A stretch of 5,325 nucleotides of DNA from CAZWVR01 sp964637235 (GTDB lineage: Bacteria; Bacteroidota; Bacteroidia; Bacteroidales; S143-33), in assembly GCA_964637235.1 (NCBI GenBank), contig CAZWVR010000130.1:1-5325 (forward strand), read 5' to 3'. Below the pieces are notes generated by a model. That model ran no database searches and was not told the origin of the DNA. It worked only from the letters and a program-made list of their open reading frames with translations. The translations under genes and the position numbers were made by a program. Below, piece after piece: positions 1 to 5,325 of this stretch (the first letter of the stretch is position 1; each line of letters starts with the position of its first letter).

Positions 1-563
1 AAAAATCATTACAGCATAAAGTTCTTGATAATGAGGAAATAAAAAATATTTTTACTGCTTTGGGGGTGACAATTGGTACTGACGAGGATAGTAAAGCCTT
101 GAATTTAAATAAACTTAGGTATAACAAAATTATTATTATGACAGATGCTGATGTGGACGGAAGTCATATTACTACACTTATAATGACTTTCTTTTATAGA
201 TATATGCGAGAAATTATTGAGCAAGGTCATTTGTATATAGCTACTCCCCCATTATATCTTGTAAAAAAAGGTAAAGAAAAGCGATATTGCTGGAACGATG
301 AGGAACTTAAACAAGCAATAGAAGAAATTGGTAAGGGAAATCCACAAAGTGTATATGTCCAGAGATATAAAGGTTTGGGGGAAATGAATGCTGAACAACT
401 TTGGGAAACTACTATGAACCCTGAAACGAGAACTCTTAGAAAAGTCACCATTGAAAATGCAGCAGAAGCAGACCGTACTTTTTCAATACTTATGGGCGAT
501 GATGTAGAACCAAGACGTCAGTTTATTGAACAGAATGCTGTATATGCTAAACTTGATGTTTAG
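1..563 (+). CDS. gyrB: DNA gyrase subunit B, C-terminal part (5' end outside window)
   Basis: GyrB is the ATPase subunit of the type IIA topoisomerase that introduces negative supercoils into DNA as an A2B2 complex with GyrA. The reading frame is open from base 3, so about 186 C-terminal residues are visible; the TTG at 60 is internal and is not a start. The TOPRIM metal-binding motif DADVDG lies at 144-161 (the DxDxDG acidic cluster), followed by the family-typical GSHI. The conserved block QRYKGLGEMN is at 360-389, directly followed by EQLWETTMNPE. Only about 30 residues separate the LYLVKKG strand from that block, so the roughly 170-residue insertion of E. coli GyrB is absent. The C-terminus, ending NAVYAKLDV, is where GyrB usually ends. 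ParE is the main alternative, but the QRYKGLGEMNAEQLWETT wording is GyrB-like. The stop codon lies inside the start of the next gene. Confidence 0.96.
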   Translation, partial: KSLQHKVLDNEEIKNIFTALGVTIGTDEDSKALNLNKLRYNKIIIMTDADVDGSHITTLIMTFFYRYMREIIEQGHLYIATPPLYLVKKGKEKRYCWNDEELKQAIEEIGKGNPQSVYVQRYKGLGEMNAEQLWETTMNPETRTLRKVTIENAAEADRTFSILMGDDVEPRRQFIEQNAVYAKLDV

Positions 564-969
564 AAAGCTAAAAATATGTTTTTTATTGATTTTTGCCGCT
601 GTCATTATCTCAGGCTGTTGTCCTGTTTTTAATCAAAAAGAGGCAATAAAAGTAGCGGATACTTTTTATTACTATGTAAAAACAAAGCAATTTGTAAAAA
701 TAGATTCTTTATTTGCTCCTGAAATTCATAAAATAATCCCATCGCAACAATTTTCTTTAATATATAAAGTGCCTGTTCAAATACGGGGAAGTCTAATTAA
801 AGATTCTTTGCTATCTGTTCATAAAGATTGTAATTTTTTGATTCTTAAATATAAAGTGCTATATGATAGTATCAAAACTAATGAGACAATTACAATTATA
901 AAAACTGAAAATAGAAAATATCATATAGCTGAATATGACCCTAATTTAAAGGAAAACGAAATTTTTTAA
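556..969 (+). CDS. Small lipoprotein overlapping gyrB, possibly NTF2-like
   Basis: I do not recognise a named family. The 137-residue product starts MFRKLK, followed by a hydrophobic stretch (about residues 7-18) and the lipobox ISGC, with the lipidated cysteine at residue 21 (codon 616-618). It is therefore probably exported and anchored in the envelope. After the cysteine comes an AIKVADTFYYYVKTKQF helix-like segment, then FSLIYKVPVQIRGSL and a strand-rich second half. This order resembles the small NTF2-like lipoproteins (DUF3887/DUF4019 type), but that is inference. The ATG at 556 gives the most compact signal peptide; in-frame alternatives upstream are ATG 544, ATG 535 and TTG 526. No Shine-Dalgarno sequence is present, and the start overlaps the gyrB stop by 8 bases (ATGTTTAG), which suggests translational coupling. 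Base composition is very AT-rich: 13 G+C in 60 bases at 661-720. Confidence 0.8.
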   Translation: MFRKLKICFLLIFAAVIISGCCPVFNQKEAIKVADTFYYYVKTKQFVKIDSLFAPEIHKIIPSQQFSLIYKVPVQIRGSLIKDSLLSVHKDCNFLILKYKVLYDSIKTNETITIIKTENRKYHIAEYDPNLKENEIF

Positions 970-1139
970 GCGAAAAAGATTAAATGCTTGTTTATGTTAG
1001 ATATAATTTGCTTTTTGCCTCTATTTTTTTATTCTTACCTTAAATCTGAATTAAAAGTTTAGTTCATAACAATAAAAATTTGTAAAATCAAAAAATTTTT
1101 TTATAATTAAAAACGCATTCTAACCTAAAATTTTTAGTT
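970..1139. other. AT-rich intergenic region before the acyl-CoA synthetase
   Basis: This gap should contain the promoter of the downstream synthetase gene, but I cannot place it. The nearest approach to the Bacteroidota -7 element (TAnnTTTG) is AAAATTTG at 1075-1082, which has one mismatch and no TTG at the expected distance upstream. An A6T7 tract occupies 1090-1102, which could bend DNA or act as an UP-like element. A 13-base palindrome, CTAAAATTTTTAG, sits at 1125-1137 right against the start codon. No strong terminator hairpin is visible after the lipoprotein stop; the AAGC/GCTT pairing at 968-971 and 986-989 is only 4 bp long. I see no small gene or RNA here. Confidence 0.4.
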
Positions 1140-2912
1140 ATGGATATTTCAAAATTCTCCCCCGATGCCCGTAAATTTATAGAATTGCGGGATTTTATGA
1201 TGAATGTTCAAAGTTATGAGGAAGCCTATAAAGGTTTTCAATGGCCTCGTGTGAGTAAATTTAATTGGGCGACAGACTATTTCGATAAAATAGCTGAGGG
1301 CAATAATAAGCCTGCACTTATATTTGCGGATGAAAACGGGAATGAGGCTATTATTTCCTATGATCAAATGATGAAACGTTCTAATCAGGTCGCAAACTTT
1401 TTTAGTGATTTGGGATTGCAAAAAGGTGATAGAGTAATGATCATGATGGAACTCTCTGTTGAAATTTTTGAGATTTATCTTGCAGTAATGAAGCTTGGGG
1501 CAACAATTATTCCTGCCTCCACTCTTTTAACTTCTGTTGATATTGCTGACAGAATAGAAAGAGGTAATGTTAAGTTTGTTGTTGTACATAATAAATTCCG
1601 TGAAAGAATTGATCAAGCCGGTGAAATTTTACGTCAAGTAAAGGCTCTGGTATGTGTTAGGCAGAAAGATGTAGAATGTTCTTGTGAGGAGAAAGAAGGT
1701 ATTGCTTGCTGGACAGATTATCAAGAGAGTGAAAAATATCCTAATACATACGAGCCAGGATTTATAACATATATTACTGATATGATGTTTATGTTCTTTA
1801 CTTCTGGAACTACTTCTAAGCCTAAACTTGTAATGCATTCATATCAGTATCCGATAGGTCATTTGACTACTATGTATTGGTTAGATTTGAAAGAAGATGA
1901 TATTCATTATAATATAAGTTCCCCGGGTTGGGCAAAATTTGCTTGGAGTAGCTTTTTTGCTCCTTGGAATGCAGGTGCAACTATTTTCTCTTTTAAATAT
2001 TCTGCTTTTGATCCAGATAAAACTCTTGATTATATTGAAAAATATAAAATTACCAGCCTTTGTGCTCCTCTTACTGTTTGGAAAATGTTTGTTTTGAAAG
2101 ATTTTAGTAAATACAATTTCTCACTAAGAAAAATTGTTAGTGCAGGAGAACCTCTTAATCCGGAGATAACGAAGAAGGTTAAGGAACTTACTGGTTTAGA
2201 TTTGCGCGAAGGATATGGACAGACAGAAACAACTGCATTAGTATTTACGCCTAAGGGAATGAAGGTACCAGAAGGTTCTATGGGTAAAGTTTCACCCGGA
2301 TATGAAATAAAGATACTTGACGAAAAACTTGATGAAGTAAAACCCGGTGAAGATGGTCAAATTGCTGTGGCTACCTATCCTGTAAAGCCAATGGGTTTAC
2401 TTGTAGGATATGATGATCCACAACGCAATGCTGAAATATTTAAAGGTTCTTGGTATTTGACAGGAGATACTGCTTATATGGACGAAGAAGGCTTTATTCA
2501 TTTTATTGGTCGTGTTGACGATGTATTCAAGAGTTTGGACTATCGTATTAGTCCATTTGAAGTTGAAAGTGAAATTATGGAGCATCCTGCTGTCCTTGAA
2601 GTAGCTGTTATCCCTACGGTTGATGATCGCGATAGAATAGTTCCAAAAGCTTTTATTGTGCTTAAACCTGATTACGTGCCAAATAGACAGATGGCTCTTG
2701 AATTATTCAGATTTATACGTGATAGGATGGCGCCTTATAAAAGACCTCGTTCAATCGAATTTATGGACGAGTTCCCAAAAACTATAAGTGCCAAAATTAT
2801 GCGTAAAGACCTTAGAGCATATGATAAAGATTTGAAAAGCAAAGGAATACGTGGACAATATGAATTCTTAGAAAAAGATTTCGCCGAGGAATTAAACCTC
2901 AGGAGAAGATAA
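1140..2912 (+). CDS. AMP-forming acyl-CoA synthetase (ANL superfamily, acetyl/medium-chain type)
   Basis: The product activates a carboxylic acid with ATP to an acyl-adenylate, then transfers the acyl group to CoA, releasing AMP and PPi; it is probably cytoplasmic. The protein has 590 residues, slightly longer than typical ACSM-type enzymes. All core ANL motifs are present in order: the phosphate-binding loop TSGTTSKPK (221-229), a SSPGWAKFAWSS segment typical of acetyl/medium-chain synthetases, the adenine-site motif GYGQTET (358-364), the ribose-binding Asp in TGDT (D443), the hinge region GRVDDVFKSLDYRISPFEVE (from 457), and PKTISAKIMRK (546-556) with the catalytic lysine K552. Three usual glycines are replaced: GTTG to GTTS, GYRIG to DYRIS, and SGK to SAK. 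DYRIS is familiar from a subgroup of this family. A charged tail of about 30 residues follows. The substrate (acetate, propionate, branched-chain or aryl acid) cannot be assigned. The gene appears to be transcribed alone and ends at a strong terminator. The start has no Shine-Dalgarno sequence. Confidence 0.93.
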   Translation: MDISKFSPDARKFIELRDFMMNVQSYEEAYKGFQWPRVSKFNWATDYFDKIAEGNNKPALIFADENGNEAIISYDQMMKRSNQVANFFSDLGLQKGDRVMIMMELSVEIFEIYLAVMKLGATIIPASTLLTSVDIADRIERGNVKFVVVHNKFRERIDQAGEILRQVKALVCVRQKDVECSCEEKEGIACWTDYQESEKYPNTYEPGFITYITDMMFMFFTSGTTSKPKLVMHSYQYPIGHLTTMYWLDLKEDDIHYNISSPGWAKFAWSSFFAPWNAGATIFSFKYSAFDPDKTLDYIEKYKITSLCAPLTVWKMFVLKDFSKYNFSLRKIVSAGEPLNPEITKKVKELTGLDLREGYGQTETTALVFTPKGMKVPEGSMGKVSPGYEIKILDEKLDEVKPGEDGQIAVATYPVKPMGLLVGYDDPQRNAEIFKGSWYLTGDTAYMDEEGFIHFIGRVDDVFKSLDYRISPFEVESEIMEHPAVLEVAVIPTVDDRDRIVPKAFIVLKPDYVPNRQMALELFRFIRDRMAPYKRPRSIEFMDEFPKTISAKIMRKDLRAYDKDLKSKGIRGQYEFLEKDFAEELNLRRR

Positions 2913-2924
2913 TTTTGTCCTAAG

Positions 2925-2959
2925 GGCTTGGAGCCTATTATGGCTCTGAGCCTTTTTTT
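2925..2959 (+). terminator. Intrinsic terminator of the acyl-CoA synthetase gene
   Basis: An 11-bp stem is formed by GGCTTGGAGCC (2925-2935) and GGCTCTGAGCC (2942-2952), with the 6-base loop TATTAT and a run of seven T (2953-2959). In plus-strand RNA the two non-Watson-Crick positions are U-G and G-U wobbles, and the stem can be extended outward by GAA pairing into the U-tract. It begins 13 bases after the synthetase stop. On the minus strand the same two positions become C-A and A-C mismatches, and the bases after the stem are CTTAGGACAA rather than a U-tract, so efficient termination is expected only for plus-strand transcripts. Confidence 0.9.
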
Positions 2960-3494
2960 ACTCTTTCCGTTTAAATTTATATTCCCCGTTAAATGAAGTG
3001 GAGAAAAAAACTCCCTCAGAAGTATAAGACTTTTCACCTGATATTTGCCAGACCATATATTCCCGATGTAGGTTAGTTATTTTAAATCTATTGAAATCAC
3101 CTATATCTTTTATAGGACTAAAAGAGAATTCAATAGCAGATTTATTTCGGGAGTTGTTTAACCACCACCAATATCCTGTTATCTGGTAATATTTTGTGCC
3201 ACAGTGAATTTTTGCTGAAGCTTTACCATCTTTTTCTATTGTCAAATTTAAACTATAAAATATTGAACTGTCATTGTCAATTGTTAGAGTTGGTTTGGCG
3301 TAGTTATATGAATGTTGTGTTAATCTTACCGAATTTTTTTGTGTGATTGAATACGTTGCATTAGTTAGTTCCCAATTGCCACATATGCGTCTATTGCGGC
3401 TGTATAAAGATATTAAAGGATCATCATTACCTACCCGACAGGAATAAAAAGACATAATTATAGTTAAAAAAAACAATAATTTTATTTGTGCCAT
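2958..3494 (-). CDS. Lipocalin-like lipoprotein downstream of the TonB receptor
   Basis: The 178-residue product begins with a short charged end (MAQIK), a hydrophobic segment at residues 6-17 and a cysteine at 19 in the context FYSC. This is a relaxed lipobox of the sort seen in Bacteroidota lipoproteins, so lipidation and envelope location are likely. After a short linker, SLYSRNRRICGNWELTNAT (29-47) resembles the opening of lipocalin-like domains that start with a G-x-W signature (G39, W41). Strand-rich sequence follows, including LNLTIEKDG near 82-90, GYWWWLNN at 107-114 and a C-terminal GEYKFKRKE. Small beta-barrel folding is inferred, and no ligand is indicated. The ATG at 3494-3492 overlaps the end of the receptor gene by 13 bases, so translation is probably coupled and the two proteins may work together. 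The stop codon lies in the T-run of the opposing terminator. Confidence 0.83.
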   Translation of the reverse strand: MAQIKLLFFLTIIMSFYSCRVGNDDPLISLYSRNRRICGNWELTNATYSITQKNSVRLTQHSYNYAKPTLTIDNDSSIFYSLNLTIEKDGKASAKIHCGTKYYQITGYWWWLNNSRNKSAIEFSFSPIKDIGDFNRFKITNLHREYMVWQISGEKSYTSEGVFFSTSFNGEYKFKRKE

Positions 3495-5325
3495 CGCATA
3501 TATACTTTTATAGTGAATACGAAATTTCTTCCAGTTCCAGCAATAGCCGTTCCATACATTCTGTAAAACAAATCAAAAATGTTGTAAATAGCAAATGACG
3601 ATTCTATAAATTTATGTTTGTATAAAATTTTAATATTATAAATGTTCCAAGGTAAAAATCCGATAGATGCAGCTTTTTCAATATAATCTTCTCCGACGGG
3701 TGAAAGTTCTGAATAAGGTTTTGGTCCATTGAAAGTGTTCCAGAATTTGAATTTTAATTTTTTATATTTAAAAATAAGAGAAAAACTTCCAAAATAAGGA
3801 GGTATATTCGGTAATGAACAATTGTTTGTTTTGTTAATACCTTTGATGTAGTTTATGGTTCCATTGAGGCGTAAGGAGATATTTTCATTATTAAAAAATA
3901 TATGAAAAAAGGAAAAGCCTGTGGAAAAGCCATATACGAAAGCTTTTGGGACATTTACTTTTGTAGCTATATTATATCTATCTACTCCGAAAAAAAGGCT
4001 ATCGTCGGAGTTTAATAAAGTATCTTTTAGAATAAATGCGTCTTTTAGAAAAGTATAAAACGCACTGCCATATAGTTTGAAGTTTTCTTTATTATAAATA
4101 CTTAACCCAGTTTCAAAAGAATAATCTTTTTCATCTTTGAGATTATTTGTAGGTATTACAACTATATAATCTTTAACCATTATTTTTCCGAAATCGTCTA
4201 TTATAGGGTGTCTTCTGGCTGCTGAGGCAATAAATTTCCATTGTAGCCAAGAGATTGGGTATGCGTCTAATGTAATACTGGCGGTTGGATAACCTTCATC
4301 ATATCCGACATAAGAGAATGATAGTGGTAGCTGTGGTTTTAATGTATCAAAATATGCACGAGTAATATTGTAATCATATCTGAGAGTTGTGTTAACTATA
4401 AACTGGGCATTTTGCATTATTTTGAAATTTATATAAGTTCCGAAGTTGTATGCAAAACTGCCATTGGTAGGATAGCGAGTGAGTCCGGGGCTTACTTCTC
4501 CTGAAAAAATATTTCTGAAAAAAGCTGTTGAGTTAATAGTATTTTTTGAAAAAAAAATGCCATAGGCCAGTCGGTTTATGTTATAAATTTTTACGACATC
4601 TAAATTTACTGCGTATTTATATAAATGTTCAATTTGGTGTAATTCTATTGGATTGCGATATTTTCTGGTAAGTCGATATTCATCAAAATATATTCCGTAT
4701 AAGTTTAAAGAGATAAGACTGGAAAAGTTAGTTTCTATATTGTAGAGAAAATTTACTTGGGCGATTATTTTATTCTGAGGCATAAATTTACATTCAGCAA
4801 AACGTAAATGAGAACCGTTTATTTCTGTAAGTCCGCTATATATTCCAATATCCGAAGTGCTTACATAGTGTATATTAGTGAGAATGTTAAGATTTTGTGT
4901 AGGTCTATATCTAAATTTTTGAAGCAAATAAAATTGATTATAATTTGTTCCGAGTTGTTTATATGGATTTGGATTGGGTAGAATTGTATCTTTCCCATTT
5001 ATTTGGTCAACGTAAAATAAATTTAAGCCATATAAGCTATCTGTAATTGGCACGTTTTTTCGATTTTTTCCCATTGTGATAATGCCGTATTTCCCATAGG
5101 ATATTTCTGTGATAGTTGAAAATTTATATGTGCGAATTGAATTTTGTAAATTGAATATATATGAATTTGAAGCACTTTGATATTGAGAAACAAATGAGAT
5201 GTCTCCTTTTAGAGGGTAATCCATAGATAATTGTGGTAGCTTTGTAAAATATTGAATAACTCCGCCGATAGCATCTGGACTATAAAATAGAAAGCTTGGG
5301 GCATATATTTGTTCTATATGGTCTA
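3482..5325 (-). CDS. TonB-dependent outer-membrane receptor (5' end outside window)
   Basis: TonB-dependent receptors import large or scarce substrates across the outer membrane using energy from TonB-ExbBD. The frame is open to the window edge, giving 613 visible residues; the Met at 5224-5222 is internal. Bases 5225-5323 encode 33 more residues that match the end of a plug domain: IEQIYAPSFLFYSPDAIGG aligns without gaps to the usual IE-x-I-x-GP-x-S-x-x-YGSDAIGG, followed by VIQYFTKLP. The rest is beta-barrel: alternating aromatic/polar strands, SGEVSPGLTRYPTNGS in a predicted loop (around 4460-4510), NNLKDEKDYSFETG (about 4107-4148) corresponding to the common N-x-LKPE-x-x-x-x-E-x-G block, and the C-terminal YRMYGTAIAGTGRNF region. 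These features resemble the heme/siderophore-type (CirA/HmuR-like) receptors of Bacteroidota, but the substrate is not determinable. The C-terminus runs a few residues (RWHK) past the expected terminal aromatic strand and overlaps the next gene. Confidence 0.92.
   Translation of the reverse strand, partial: DHIEQIYAPSFLFYSPDAIGGVIQYFTKLPQLSMDYPLKGDISFVSQYQSASNSYIFNLQNSIRTYKFSTITEISYGKYGIITMGKNRKNVPITDSLYGLNLFYVDQINGKDTILPNPNPYKQLGTNYNQFYLLQKFRYRPTQNLNILTNIHYVSTSDIGIYSGLTEINGSHLRFAECKFMPQNKIIAQVNFLYNIETNFSSLISLNLYGIYFDEYRLTRKYRNPIELHQIEHLYKYAVNLDVVKIYNINRLAYGIFFSKNTINSTAFFRNIFSGEVSPGLTRYPTNGSFAYNFGTYINFKIMQNAQFIVNTTLRYDYNITRAYFDTLKPQLPLSFSYVGYDEGYPTASITLDAYPISWLQWKFIASAARRHPIIDDFGKIMVKDYIVVIPTNNLKDEKDYSFETGLSIYNKENFKLYGSAFYTFLKDAFILKDTLLNSDDSLFFGVDRYNIATKVNVPKAFVYGFSTGFSFFHIFFNNENISLRLNGTINYIKGINKTNNCSLPNIPPYFGSFSLIFKYKKLKFKFWNTFNGPKPYSELSPVGEDYIEKAASIGFLPWNIYNIKILYKHKFIESSFAIYNIFDLFYRMYGTAIAGTGRNFVFTIKVYMRWHK

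Noticed and set aside
227..451. Minus-strand open frame of 74 codons inside gyrB
   Set aside because: It is antisense to the most conserved block of GyrB and is explained by that gene.
988..1017. TTG at 988 with ATAATTTG at 1003-1010 or GCTTTTTG at 1010-1017, considered as a Bacteroidota promoter
   Set aside because: Neither candidate has the TA of the -7 element. The ATAATTTG box is also too close to the TTG, with only 12 bases between them.
1125..1137. Palindrome CTAAAATTTTTAG just before the synthetase start, considered as an operator or start-blocking hairpin
   Set aside because: Six-base A/T-dominated arms are expected often by chance in such AT-rich DNA, and there is no second copy in the window.
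1149..2585. Three minus-strand open frames of 62-90 codons inside the synthetase gene
   Set aside because: They are shadows of the conserved plus-strand coding sequence with no start context or domain of their own.
2735..3037. Minus-strand open frame of about 100 codons across the end of the synthetase gene and the terminator
   Set aside because: It lies antisense to conserved synthetase sequence, crosses the terminator hairpin and overlaps the better-supported lipoprotein gene; its translation shows no recognisable domain.
4023..4049. Two copies of TCTTTTAGA 18 bases apart in the receptor gene
   Set aside because: They encode two LKD tripeptides within the barrel (FLKDAFILKDT) and look like chance similarity within coding sequence, not a functional repeat.

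Overview
The window looks like chromosomal DNA from an AT-rich member of the Bacteroidota. Three things point there: a short GyrB C-terminus without the large TOPRIM insertion of enterobacterial GyrB, small lipoproteins encoded beside core and transport genes, and a TonB-dependent receptor of a type common in that phylum. None of the three gene starts that can be placed has a Shine-Dalgarno sequence in front of it, which also fits. The genus cannot be determined from what is shown.

Layout. Positions 1-563 (+) hold the 3' end of gyrB (DNA gyrase subunit B), which enters from outside the window. Overlapping its stop codon by 8 bases is a small lipoprotein gene (556-969, +), very AT-rich and possibly NTF2-like. 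A 170-base AT-rich gap (970-1139) follows. Then comes a complete AMP-forming acyl-CoA synthetase gene (1140-2912, +), which ends at a strong intrinsic terminator (2925-2959). The right half is on the minus strand: a TonB-dependent outer-membrane receptor (3482 to beyond 5325, 5' end missing) and, overlapping its 3' end by 13 bases, a lipocalin-like lipoprotein gene (2958-3494). The two transcription units converge on the 45-base gap that holds the terminator.

How the genes fit together. GyrB and the acyl-CoA synthetase are housekeeping or central-metabolism genes with no obvious link to each other. The receptor and its overlapping lipoprotein form an apparent two-gene cell-envelope unit, probably for uptake of a substrate the sequence does not reveal; the receptor class resembles heme/siderophore-type receptors. 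I see no mobile element, CRISPR array, RNA gene, toxin-antitoxin pair or defence system, and nothing I would call a new system. The most useful points are the two overlapping lipoprotein genes, the fact that the receptor reading frame runs past its apparent start at 5224 into a recognisable plug-domain motif, and the strand-asymmetric terminator between the convergent genes.
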